From Spongiibacter thalassae (GTDB lineage Bacteria > Pseudomonadota > Gammaproteobacteria > Pseudomonadales > Spongiibacteraceae), in contig NZ_JAAWWK010000001.1 in assembly GCF_012272835.1 (NCBI RefSeq), forward strand, positions 558,001-622,000: 64,000 bases of DNA. The letters run 5' to 3'. Positions within the stretch are counted from its first letter, which is position 1; each line of letters starts with the position of its first letter. The notes beneath the pieces are model-generated. The model had not been told where the DNA came from. It ran no database searches and worked only from the letters and a program-made list of their open reading frames with translations. A program made the translations under genes and the position numbers. Shown piece after piece: positions 7,394 through 15,448 of this stretch.

Positions 7394-8401
7394 GTGAGGT
7401 TGCCCACGGTTTGCAAATCATATTTAGACGGAGTCCTAAGGTATCTGGATGTTAATAATATAACTCGAGCAGAGTTGGAGGTTGAGTTAGGTTGGAATCC
7501 TTCTGATCATCTAACCGACTCGGGAAGGTTTCCGCTTCGGTTCTTTGAGTTTCTACTTGAGGCCGCTTCAGTCCTTTTACAGGATGAAAAGGCTAGTGTT
7601 AAATCTGGTATGTACGTTGGTGAGAATGATATCGGCTTTGCCGATTATCTTTTGAAAAGCGCGCCTGGCAGTACAAAGGCAATATCGGCAATTGTGGAGT
7701 GCTCGCCGGTGCTTCTGGATTTCGGTGCTTTAGGGGTTGAGTTAAGTAAAAAAAGCACGACGTTGCTGTGGGAGCTTCCCCCAAAAACTAATGTTTCGCT
7801 TAAATTTATAGAATTTCATTTGTCGGTATTATGCAAAATATTAGATGCTGTGCTCCTTGAGGATTGCTTTTGTAAAGTAGGCCTGCGTAGTGGTATTCCT
7901 GTCGATAATATTAAATCTGTGTTGGGCGTTGATGTGGTGAACACCAAATCCAATTGTCTTAGCTACATTGAAATAGATTCAGCATATTTTGATGAATGTA
8001 AATTTAAGCCGGAAGAATTTGTTCACGATGCGATGCTTCAACGTCTTCGCCGTGAAATGGCGATTATGCGGCGAGATTCTCGTTTTGCTAGTACTGTTTA
8101 CGAGCAAATAAACGTTGAGCTAATAAACGGGAATTGTAATGTAGAGAAAGTGGCAGAATGTTTGAGTGTTTCGTCGCGTACGCTTCAGCGCAGATTGAGT
8201 GAGTGCGGGACGTCATTCAGTGAGATATTAGACGATGTTAGGCGAAATTTAGCCGGTGAGTTGATTGTTGATGCGCGGAAAAGCTATATGGAAATGACAC
8301 TGATCCTTGGCTTTTCTAACAAGTCCAGTTTCCATAAAGCATTTAATCGATGGTTCAATGTTGCGCCCGGGGTATACAGGGAATGTTTGGTGAATAATTG
8401 A
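7394..8401 (+). CDS. AraC family transcriptional regulator (Arabinose_bd plus HTH_18 type)
   Basis: 335 residues from the GTG at 7394. That start is chosen because GGAGG at 7384-7388 sits five bases ahead of it; the GTG at 7388 overlaps the ribosome site itself. The N-terminal ~200 residues match the OruR/ArgR-like sensing domain, and the C-terminus carries two helix-turn-helices: VEKVAECLSVSSRTLQRRLSE, and MTLILGFSNKSSFHKAFNRWF followed by the family ending P-x-x-YR (PGVYR). The gene follows the cytochrome in the same orientation after a terminator and long leader, so it has its own promoter. It is AT-rich like the locus to its left. The likely role is activation of the neighbouring receptor/cytochrome genes in response to their substrate; that is inference. 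Confidence 0.9.
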   Translation: MRLPTVCKSYLDGVLRYLDVNNITRAELEVELGWNPSDHLTDSGRFPLRFFEFLLEAASVLLQDEKASVKSGMYVGENDIGFADYLLKSAPGSTKAISAIVECSPVLLDFGALGVELSKKSTTLLWELPPKTNVSLKFIEFHLSVLCKILDAVLLEDCFCKVGLRSGIPVDNIKSVLGVDVVNTKSNCLSYIEIDSAYFDECKFKPEEFVHDAMLQRLRREMAIMRRDSRFASTVYEQINVELINGNCNVEKVAECLSVSSRTLQRRLSECGTSFSEILDDVRRNLAGELIVDARKSYMEMTLILGFSNKSSFHKAFNRWFNVAPGVYRECLVNN

Positions 8402-8404
8402 CTT

Positions 8405-8466
8405 GCCAAAGAGCCAAAGAGCCAAAGAGCCAAAGAGCCAAAGAGCCAAAGAGCCAAAGAGCCAAA
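8405..8466. repeat. Octanucleotide tandem repeat (GCCAAAGA)7
   Basis: Seven perfect copies of GCCAAAGA (8405-8460) plus a partial eighth (to 8466), beginning three bases after the AraC-type stop codon. Open frames across it on the minus strand give only repetitive LALWLFGS peptide and are artefacts. Such arrays vary in copy number by slippage; here it would sit in the 3' untranslated region. Confidence 0.97.
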
Positions 8467-8626
8467 AGGAATAGCATTGTAGCGCGTGAGATAACCTCGT
8501 TTACGCATACGTTTGACGATCTTATCCAGTGGCGCAATCGTTTGGCGGCGATTGCGGCCACGTCATACTCGCAATTCACGGAGCGCTAAGCGCTACTCAA
8601 ACTCAATGCGTGAGCCCTGACTCTCC

Positions 8627-10747
8627 CTAATCATCACTTTCAATCGCCCCAATATCACCAGGCGTGTTGGCCGGTCGGCCTGTGCCCAGCTGGTCTGTTT
8701 GCAGTTTATTAACCTGGATTGATCGCTGGCTGAGGATCACGGTAATGCCGTTGTGAACATTGCTGCCCATCTCAAACAGCTTTGCCCAGGTGGCGTCGTT
8801 GATCAGCGCCGGCCCGAGGTCGTTGATGCGGTCAACCGTCACTGCGGCAATGTCGCCAGCCAGTGCTCGATCCAGGTGGTGCCAAAATTCGATGTAGGCG
8901 TGGTTGTAGGCTTCCTGGGGCCAGGTTTGTGAAGGCCCACACCAGAAGGCTTGCTCAAGGGTGTTGATCGTGACCTGATTGCAATTGCTGTATTGCTGGC
9001 TGCCGTCGGTATCGGGGTCGATATCGGCCAGATAGTCTTCAAAGTAGCTTCGGAAATGGCTGGCAAAGTCGGTTTGGTCGTAGTGCTCGGCAATGCGGTC
9101 GAGTATCAGTGACAGCAGCAGGGGGTTGCGTCCCTCGTTTTGCGGGCCGTCGAGATTGCCGAGTATTTCGTTAAGCAAATAGCTGTTGGCGGGAACCTGG
9201 TTGAGGGCGTTGCCCGCCGGGGGGTAGTACAGCACTGCGAAAGGGGCGGTCTCGGTGCCTGCTGATGGAATAGATGCGGACAACACCGGGCTGCCCAGTA
9301 CGTCGCTGGGGTTCACGCCATCGAGGTCGTTGTTTTGGGGGTAGTGCTTGCGCGACAGGGAATCCCAGGTGGGTTCACCAATGGGGACGAGTATTTGGCT
9401 GAAGTCGATCACACCGATGCGGTTGTGGCCCAGGCTGCGAAACTCGAACACGGAGCCGCTAAAAACATCGTGCTGGTATTGGCGGGCGATGGTGTAGCCG
9501 CTCGGGCCGACGCCGTCGATTTCATGCACGGTATTGTCGACGATAATCGACTGGCCGATCAGCATATCTTCTACCGCATGGGCGTTGCCGATGGTAGCGG
9601 CGATGCCGCCGGCCAGATTGGGTTTGTCGATTTCGGTGACGCGGGGTTTGCCGAACACCTGATTTTCAACAATGGTGCTGCCCTGAACCTGCATATAGCC
9701 ATTTGACATGTACAGGCCGCCGCCGCGCCAATAGCCGATGTTGAGCAGATTAAACAGGAAGGGGGGAAGTTGCAGGGGTTCGACTTTGTTTCTCGCGACA
9801 GTGCTGTTTTCAATATGAAGGCGGGTTGAGCGACCGATGCCACCGCCGTCTGAATACACGCCGCCACCGTAGGCAAACAGTCCGGAAATGCGGTTTTCGC
9901 TGATAGTCGAGCGGGTAATTGTGGCGATGTTTCTGCCGCTGTGGCGACCGCCCACAGAAAATACGCCGCCGCCGGCTGCGCCACCACCGTAGACGGTATT
10001 ACCGCTGATGGTGCAATTGTCGATCACCACCGTATCGGCATAGACGGCACCGCCATAGGCCCCCCCGTCGCGGGAGGTGTCAGAGTCGTCGCCCCTGGCG
10101 TGGTTGTTGTAAAGGGTGCAGTCGCGCAGGTTGGCCGTACCCCATACCGCCAGCGCGCCGCCCCGTGCCAGGGTTGAGGTTTGATTGTCGTCGGGGTGCT
10201 GTCCGACATCACTGGCCTCGCTGAATTGGCTATTGCCACCGGTGATGGATACGTTGATGAGCGTGGCGTTGCCATCGACGGCGAGAACGCGGGCTGGCTC
10301 GGTGCCATTCCAGTTCAAGGTGATGCCGTTGGCGAGATTGGAGGCGTCAATATAAAGGCTCTTGGCAGCGAAGAGCGCAGAACGACCGTAGTCGCGCATA
10401 AAGTACCCGACCAGAAAGGAAATGTTGTTGGCGGTATCAAAACCCATGACTTCGCCGATCAGGGCGGTGTGGTCCTCGCCGATGATGCTGAGGTTGATCG
10501 TGCCGCCGTCGAGGTCGGGGGCAAAGGTAATTTGCTGGTTCGGCGCGGCGGAGGCAATGGCAGAACGCAGGGTGATGGTGGCGGCATCGGGGGATGAAAG
10601 GTCCTGCAAGCTGTTCACCACAATGGGTGGCGATGTGTTCCTTCCACTTCCGCCGCAACTCACCAGTGTGGTGATTAGTAGTGCTTGTGCGATCAGTATC
10701 AGGCTGGTACGAAAGCGTTTAAGGGTAAGCACAATGTGAGGTTTCAC
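8627..10747 (-). CDS. Secreted right-handed beta-helix repeat lipoprotein (CSLREA-like)
   Basis: 706 residues from a GTG at 10747, chosen because AGGAGG (10753-10758) lies five bases ahead; an in-frame ATG at 10783 precedes that ribosome site. The N-terminus is a lipoprotein signal (hydrophobic stretch, then LVSCGG, Cys at about residue 32). The next segment (ITLRSAIASAAPNQQITF) resembles the CSLREA region that begins many secreted beta-helix proteins. From about residue 160 to 420 come recurring GGG/GGA-V/L-Y motifs and N-x-T/S-I-S-x-N rungs typical of parallel beta-helices. The C-terminal third has no recognised domain. Proteins of this kind are surface adhesins or polysaccharide-binding or -cleaving proteins; no catalytic motif was identified. 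It is a single-gene unit facing away from the guanidine operon. Confidence 0.8.
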   Translation of the reverse strand: MKPHIVLTLKRFRTSLILIAQALLITTLVSCGGSGRNTSPPIVVNSLQDLSSPDAATITLRSAIASAAPNQQITFAPDLDGGTINLSIIGEDHTALIGEVMGFDTANNISFLVGYFMRDYGRSALFAAKSLYIDASNLANGITLNWNGTEPARVLAVDGNATLINVSITGGNSQFSEASDVGQHPDDNQTSTLARGGALAVWGTANLRDCTLYNNHARGDDSDTSRDGGAYGGAVYADTVVIDNCTISGNTVYGGGAAGGGVFSVGGRHSGRNIATITRSTISENRISGLFAYGGGVYSDGGGIGRSTRLHIENSTVARNKVEPLQLPPFLFNLLNIGYWRGGGLYMSNGYMQVQGSTIVENQVFGKPRVTEIDKPNLAGGIAATIGNAHAVEDMLIGQSIIVDNTVHEIDGVGPSGYTIARQYQHDVFSGSVFEFRSLGHNRIGVIDFSQILVPIGEPTWDSLSRKHYPQNNDLDGVNPSDVLGSPVLSASIPSAGTETAPFAVLYYPPAGNALNQVPANSYLLNEILGNLDGPQNEGRNPLLLSLILDRIAEHYDQTDFASHFRSYFEDYLADIDPDTDGSQQYSNCNQVTINTLEQAFWCGPSQTWPQEAYNHAYIEFWHHLDRALAGDIAAVTVDRINDLGPALINDATWAKLFEMGSNVHNGITVILSQRSIQVNKLQTDQLGTGRPANTPGDIGAIESDD

Positions 10748-11110
10748 GTTTGCCTCCTGTGTGTGGGTAGGCGTTGCAGCCAATATGCGACCTTTATATT
10801 TGCAACACGGCTCGCATCGAAGTATGAAGGGTGGCGTAAGCGCAGGCTTCGGTGATGCATTATCGAGTATAGACTGCGCGGGCGTCGGTGGCTGCCGCCT
10901 TACTGCTCTAAGCGTGTTCTGTTTTGGTGCGATGATTTGGCTTGTGTTTTAAGTTGGTGCGCAGCGGGTGGCGAAGCCCTGGCCCTCGCATTCCTTGCCA
11001 GCCCCCATACAACATAGCTTTCACGTAAAATCATGGTTGTTGGCACAATATCTGTATTGTTGTAGGGTGTCCGCACTCTTGATGAATCAGGACATTACAA
11101 TTTGCAAATG
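10748..11110. other. Intergenic region between beta-helix gene and guanidine-I riboswitch
   Basis: About 360 bp divergent control region. It holds the ribosome site and promoter of the beta-helix gene on the minus strand and the promoter of the guanidine operon on the plus strand. A possible sigma-54 element (11041-11056) and two TGGTGC half-sites (10925-10930, 10955-10960) are the only motifs seen. Confidence 0.45.
11041..11056 (+). promoter_or_regulatory. Possible sigma-54 (-24/-12) promoter of the guanidine operon
   Basis: TGGCAC at 11041-11046, with GG at 11042-11043, then ten bases, then GT at 11054-11055. The consensus wants GC at -12, so this is one mismatch off in the critical dinucleotide. 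TGGTGC, the NtrC half-site core, occurs at 10925-10930 and 10955-10960, roughly 85-115 bp upstream, where NtrC enhancers usually sit. Nitrogen control would suit a guanidine-scavenging operon. Confidence 0.3.
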
Positions 11111-11241
11111 GAAGGCTAGGGTTCCGATCACCGCAATGGTGATGACTGGTCCGAGAGCTTTCGACCTCCTCTGAATTTGGCTTGCTGTATTTGCGAAAGC
11201 CGGCGCAGAAAGGTTACACGGCGGGACAAAAGCCCGGGAGA
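11111..11241 (+). ncRNA. Guanidine-I riboswitch (ykkC/yxkD class)
   Basis: Three conserved blocks of the class occur in order: CTAGGGTTCCG (11116-11126), ACTGGTCCGAGAG (11145-11157), and the ACACGGCGGGACAAAAGCCC block (11216-11235) followed by GGGAGA. Between the first two is a hairpin ATCACC-GCAA-TGGTGAT with a GNRA tetraloop. The RNA senses guanidinium and normally switches gene expression on. No separate terminator hairpin with a T-run is seen between it and the first gene. The ribosome sites at 11259-11263 and 11292-11296 lie just downstream, so translational control is possible. The downstream genes are those expected for this class. Confidence 0.95.
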
Positions 11242-11302
11242 CGATCGGCGATTTAGCCAGGAGTGCTCTATGAAACCGCGTAACACTAGCCGGAGGTTCG
11301 CT

Positions 11303-12343
11303 ATGAAGCGACTAGCTGCTGTACTACTTACACTGACGTTCTCCTCTTTCTCTTTTGCTGCTGACAGCTTTAAGGTCTGTTGGTCGATTTACGTCGGCTG
11401 GATGCCCTGGGGCTATGGCGACGAACAAAAAATCGTCGATAAATGGGCGAAGAAATACGGCATTGAAATTGATGTCGTGCAGATCAATGACTACATCGAG
11501 TCGATCAACCAGTACACCACCGGCGCCTTTGACGCCTGCACCATGACCAATATGGATGCGCTGACCATTCCCGCTGCGGGGGGCGTTGATAGCACCGCAT
11601 TGGTGGTGGGTGATTTCTCCAACGGCAACGACGGAGTTGTGCTGAAGGGCTACGACTCGTTGAAAGACATCAAGGGCCAGCAGGTGAATCTGGTCGAGCT
11701 GAGTGTGTCCCACTATCTGCTGGCGCGGGGGTTGGATAGCGTTGGCCTGAAAGAAGCCGATGTGACCGTGGTGAATACCTCTGATGCGGATATGGTCGCC
11801 GTGTTCCCTACGGCGGGTATTACCTCTGTAGCAACGTGGAACCCGCTGCTCAGCGAAATTCTGACCATGCCCGGTGCCAACAAGGTGTTTGATTCCTCGC
11901 AGATTCCCGGCGAGATTATCGACTTGCTGGTGATTAATACCGAGGTGCTGAAAAACAACCCCAAACTGGGTAAAGCCTTGACCGGCGCCTGGTATGAAAT
12001 TATGGCGACCATGAGCGGTAGCGACGCCAAGGCTGTGGCCGCACGCACGTCGATGGCCCAGGCTTCCGGCACCGATCTGGCCGGTTTCGAGGCCCAGCTT
12101 GCCAGCACAGAAATGTTCTACAAGCCCGCCGACGCGGTGGCTTTTACCCGATCTGACGCCCTGAAAACCACCATGAAAAACGTGGCAGAGTTTTCCTTTG
12201 CACACGGCCTGTTGGGCGATGGCGCACCGGATGCCGGATTCATCGGCATTGAAACCCCCGCTGGTGTATTTGGCAACAAGGGTAATATCAAGCTGCGCTT
12301 CAATCCCAGTTATATGCAGATGGCCGCCGACGGCAAGCTGTAA
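11303..12343 (+). CDS. ABC transporter periplasmic substrate-binding protein (urea/guanidine type, NMT1/TauA-like)
   Basis: First gene after the guanidine-I riboswitch. The start at ATG 11303 gives a clean Sec signal (MKRLAAVLLTLTFSSFSFAA, cleaved before ADSFKV) and has GGAGG six bases upstream. ATG 11270, with its own AGGAG, is an alternative giving 11 extra residues. The mature protein begins with WSIYVGWMPWGYG and shows the nitrate/sulfonate/taurine binding-protein fold. It is the type annotated as putative urea ABC transporter binding protein beside urea carboxylases. With the riboswitch, guanidinium is the likely ligand. It should deliver ligand to the permease/ATPase pair encoded next. 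Confidence 0.9.
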   Translation: MKRLAAVLLTLTFSSFSFAADSFKVCWSIYVGWMPWGYGDEQKIVDKWAKKYGIEIDVVQINDYIESINQYTTGAFDACTMTNMDALTIPAAGGVDSTALVVGDFSNGNDGVVLKGYDSLKDIKGQQVNLVELSVSHYLLARGLDSVGLKEADVTVVNTSDADMVAVFPTAGITSVATWNPLLSEILTMPGANKVFDSSQIPGEIIDLLVINTEVLKNNPKLGKALTGAWYEIMATMSGSDAKAVAARTSMAQASGTDLAGFEAQLASTEMFYKPADAVAFTRSDALKTTMKNVAEFSFAHGLLGDGAPDAGFIGIETPAGVFGNKGNIKLRFNPSYMQMAADGKL

Positions 12344-12361
12344 TTCCCCTGGAACCTTAAT

Positions 12362-13186
12362 ATGAAGCGAATGATAAACCTGGCGCCGGGCAAGGTCTGG
12401 CGCGTTGCCCTGGCGATGTTGCCCTTTGCCCTGATTCTGCTGGTGTATATGGCAGCCTCGGATGCCCGGCTGGCAGAGAACCCTCAGGACAAGTTACTGC
12501 CGAGCTTTGAGCAGATGGGCGATGCCATCAATCGGCTGGCCTTTGAGCCCAGCAAGCGCACTGGCGAGTACCTGTTCTGGCAGGACACCCTCAGCAGCTT
12601 GCAGCGTTTGGGAATGGGCATGGCCATTGCCGCTTCATTGGGCATGTTTCTGGGCCTGATGACCGGTGCCTTGCCCATGTTGAACGCCAGCTTCGCACCG
12701 CTTCTCACGGTGGTGTCGCTGATTCCGCCGATGGCGATTCTGCCGGTGCTGTTTATCGTGTTCGGTTTGGGAGAAGTGTCGAAGGTGGCGCTGATCGCCA
12801 TTGGCACCACGCCGTTTATCGCTCGGGATATTCAAAAGCGCTGCCTTGAAATTCCCCGTGAACAACTGGTGAAGGCCCAAACCCTGGGCGCCAACAGTTT
12901 TCAGATTATTGTGCGGGTGCTGGTGCCCCAGTTGCTGCCGCGACTGCTCGACGCGATGCGTTTATCCCTCGGTGCAGCCTGGCTGTTCCTGATTGCCGCC
13001 GAGGCGATCGCTGCGACAGATGGCTTGGGCTATCGCGTGTTTCTGGTGCGCCGCTACCTGTCGATGGATGTGATTCTGCCCTATGTGGCGTGGATTACCG
13101 TGCTGGCCTTTGTGATTGATTTCGCCCTGCAAAAGCTGAGTCGTGTGGCCTTTCCCTGGCATGAACCCAAGGAGGGCGGCGCATGA
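12362..13186 (+). CDS. ABC transporter permease (guanidine/urea importer)
   Basis: 274 residues with about six hydrophobic segments (residues 14-31, 83-105, 115-140, 142-152, 203-222 and 235-255). The cytoplasmic EAA loop is visible as EIPREQLVKAQTLGANSFQIIVRVLVPQLLP, the BPD_transp_1 signature that contacts the ATPase. It begins 18 bp after the binding-protein stop and overlaps the ATPase gene by four bases (ATGA), so it is translationally coupled. It belongs to the nitrate/taurine importer type, not the LivHM-type Urt urea importer. Confidence 0.92.
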   Translation: MKRMINLAPGKVWRVALAMLPFALILLVYMAASDARLAENPQDKLLPSFEQMGDAINRLAFEPSKRTGEYLFWQDTLSSLQRLGMGMAIAASLGMFLGLMTGALPMLNASFAPLLTVVSLIPPMAILPVLFIVFGLGEVSKVALIAIGTTPFIARDIQKRCLEIPREQLVKAQTLGANSFQIIVRVLVPQLLPRLLDAMRLSLGAAWLFLIAAEAIAATDGLGYRVFLVRRYLSMDVILPYVAWITVLAFVIDFALQKLSRVAFPWHEPKEGGA

Positions 13187-13962
13187 TCGAAATCAACAAT
13201 ATGTGGAAGCGATACGGCGATAGCGTGATTCTGGAAAATATCTCCGCCAGGGTGGCCGAGGGCGAATTTATTACCCTGGTCGGCGCTTCGGGCTGCGGCA
13301 AGAGTACCTTTCTACGTATGTTGCTCGGCACTGACACACCCAGTCAGGGGCAAATTCTGCTGGATGGCAAACCCATTGCCGACGAGCCGGACAGCGACCG
13401 CGGTGTGGTATTTCAGCAGTATTCGGTGTTCCCCCATTTGACTGTACTCGACAACGTGGTGGTGGCTCGGGCCTTCGCCGACAGTCGCTTTGGCTTTTTA
13501 TTCGGCGCGCGCAAACGTGCCGCCATCGCCGAGGCCGAGGAGCTGTTGAATATTGTTGGGCTGAGCCATATGCAGCACCGCTATCCCGACGCCCTGTCGG
13601 GTGGAATGCGGCAGCGGCTGGCCATCGCTCAGGCGCTGATTCTTAAACCGCGAATTCTGCTGCTGGATGAACCCTTTGGTGCCCTCGACCCCGGTATTCG
13701 CGCCGATATGCACGAGCTGGTACTGCGCCTGTGGCGCCAGCACAAACTCACCATTTTTATGGTTACCCACGATTTGAAAGAGGGCTTTCATCTGGGCACT
13801 CGCCTGTGGGTGTTCGACAAGTTGCGCAACGACCCCCAGGCCCCCAATGCCTACGGTGCAGGGATCACCTACGACCTGCCGGTGGGAGCCTGTGAACCGG
13901 AGTTGCTGGAAGAAATTGACCAAAGCATGACGGCGACCGACGCCGTGGTGGATTCACTATGA
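13183..13962 (+). CDS. ABC transporter ATP-binding protein (guanidine/urea importer)
   Basis: 259 residues containing all ABC motifs: Walker A GASGCGKST (about 35-43), Q-loop VVFQQYSVFPHLTV, signature LSGGMRQRLAIAQAL (about 139-153), Walker B ILLLDEPFGALD (about 160-171) and H-loop MVTHDLKEG. It is closest in style to the TauB/SsuB/NrtD ATPases. It overlaps the permease gene upstream and the DUF1989 gene downstream by four bases each. It powers uptake by the preceding binding protein and permease. Confidence 0.94.
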   Translation: MIEINNMWKRYGDSVILENISARVAEGEFITLVGASGCGKSTFLRMLLGTDTPSQGQILLDGKPIADEPDSDRGVVFQQYSVFPHLTVLDNVVVARAFADSRFGFLFGARKRAAIAEAEELLNIVGLSHMQHRYPDALSGGMRQRLAIAQALILKPRILLLDEPFGALDPGIRADMHELVLRLWRQHKLTIFMVTHDLKEGFHLGTRLWVFDKLRNDPQAPNAYGAGITYDLPVGACEPELLEEIDQSMTATDAVVDSL

Positions 13963-14693
13963 CGGACCTGGCAATGACAAGCATGACCGAATACCACACC
14001 GAGCTGGCTGCTGGTGGCCACTGGTCGCTGGAGCTGCCCCGTGGCACCCAGCTGACCCTGTGCGACATCGACGGAGGCGGCAATGCCGGTGTGTTGTTTT
14101 ACAACCCGAAAAACCTGCTGGAGCGTTACAACGCGCCGGATACTCTCAAATGCCAGCACAGCTTCAAGCTGACCCGTGGCCACTGCCTGTACTCGGACAT
14201 GGGGCGCATCTTTGCCTCAATCACCGCTGATGACAGCGGTTGGCACGATACCGTGTGTGGCAATTCCCACGCCAGCCATGTGGCGGCGCGCTGGGGTAAG
14301 CGGGACTATCAGAGCCAGCGCAATAACTGGCTGCAAAACGGCAATGACGCCTTTTTGGTGGAGCTGGCCAAATATGGCCTCGGCCCTCGGGATATGGCGG
14401 CAAATATCAATTTTTTCAGCAAGGTGGTGACCGATGCCGAGGGCAATATGCGCCTTGATAACACCGCCAGCGAGGCGGGGCGGAAGGTCACCTTGCGCAT
14501 CGAAATGGATACTCTGGTAGTGCTTCATGCCTGCCCCCATCCACTGAATACCTCGGCGGATTATCCCCGCCGCCGAATCGGCGTGGAGCTGGCGGTGGCA
14601 CCGCCGATGACGGAGGACGATCCGTGTCTGAATCTGTGTGATGAAAATCGCCGGGGCTTTGCCAACAACGCCCTGTACCACTTTGGCCGCTAA
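13959..14693 (+). CDS. Urea amidolyase-associated protein 1 (DUF1989); carboxyguanidine deiminase subunit
   Basis: 244 residues of the DUF1989 family. It shows the family pattern: an early CDIDGGGNAGVLFYNP stretch, GHCLYSDMGRIFASI, a WHDTVCGNS segment, NINFFSKV and a late VVLHACPHPLN, with conserved His and Cys residues that could bind a metal. Homologues encoded beside riboswitch-controlled urea carboxylases form, with their partner (next gene), the heteromeric enzyme that converts carboxyguanidine to allophanate and ammonia. The ATG at 13959 overlaps the ATPase stop; ATG 13974 is an alternative. Family membership is read from sequence; the reaction is from known biology of these operons. 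Confidence 0.9.
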   Translation: MTDLAMTSMTEYHTELAAGGHWSLELPRGTQLTLCDIDGGGNAGVLFYNPKNLLERYNAPDTLKCQHSFKLTRGHCLYSDMGRIFASITADDSGWHDTVCGNSHASHVAARWGKRDYQSQRNNWLQNGNDAFLVELAKYGLGPRDMAANINFFSKVVTDAEGNMRLDNTASEAGRKVTLRIEMDTLVVLHACPHPLNTSADYPRRRIGVELAVAPPMTEDDPCLNLCDENRRGFANNALYHFGR

Positions 14694-14711
14694 CGCATTT
14701 GGGAGAGCACT

Positions 14712-15353
14712 ATGATTATTGAAAGTTCACGCCGCCCCGAAGAGGCGGCGCTGCGGGAAGTGGTGGCTGCGGGGGATTACTACCTGGGCAAGGTCAATGC
14801 GGGGCAATACTTTCGCATTCTCGATCTGGAGGGCAATCAGGCGGCGGATACGCTGTTCTTCAATGCCGACAACCCCGGCGAACGCTACAGCGCCACCGAC
14901 ACCATTCGCGAGCAGGGCAATGTGTATTTAACTGCGGGTTCGGTGCTGCGCAGTAACGACAACCGGCCGATGCTGGAAATTGTTGCCGATACCTGCGGTC
15001 GTCACGACACCCTGGGCGGGGCCTGCGCCACCGAGAGCAACACCGTGCGCTACGATCTGGAAAAGCGCTGTATGCACGCCTGCCGGGACAGTTGGATGCT
15101 GGCGATTGCCGAGCGTCCCGAGTTCGCCCTGAGCAAGCGCGACATTACCCACAATATTAATTTCTTTATGAATGTACCGGTTACCGAGGCGGGAGGGCTG
15201 ACCTTTGCCGATGGGATTTCCGGTGCCGGCAAATATGTTGAGCTGCGCGCCGAGATGGATGTGCTGGTACTGATTTCAAACTGCCCCCAGCTCAACAACC
15301 CCTGCAATGCCTACAACCCGACCCCGATTGAATTTCTGGTATGGGAAGCCTAG
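14712..15353 (+). CDS. Urea amidolyase-associated protein 2 (DUF1989); carboxyguanidine deiminase subunit
   Basis: 213 residues, paralogous to the previous gene. Matching landmarks are [59 protein letters not shown] and [21 protein letters not shown]. The C-terminal [15 protein letters not shown] block parallels CPHPLN in its partner. The two proteins are expected to act together on carboxyguanidine in the cytoplasm. It lies 18 bp after the first DUF1989 gene with a GGGAG ribosome site. A 95-bp gap separates it from the carboxylase gene, the largest gap inside the operon, with no gene in it. Confidence 0.9.
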   Translation: MIIESSRRPEEAALREVVAAGDYYLGKVNAGQYFRILDLEGNQAADTLFFNADNPGERYSATDTIREQGNVYLTAGSVLRSNDNRPMLEIVADTCGRHDTLGGACATESNTVRYDLEKRCMHACRDSWMLAIAERPEFALSKRDITHNINFFMNVPVTEAGGLTFADGISGAGKYVELRAEMDVLVLISNCPQLNNPCNAYNPTPIEFLVWEA

Positions 15354-15448
15354 CGCCAAGCAGAACAGAACACGCTGGAATTTGGACCAACTCTTCAGTG
15401 GACGACCACTGTCGTATGCCCGGCGGGACGGCCCGCTAACGGACCACC

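Noticed and set aside
8249-8579. Minus-strand frames giving LALWLFGS repeats
   Set aside because: They are translation of the GCCAAAGA array in different frames, with no ribosome site.
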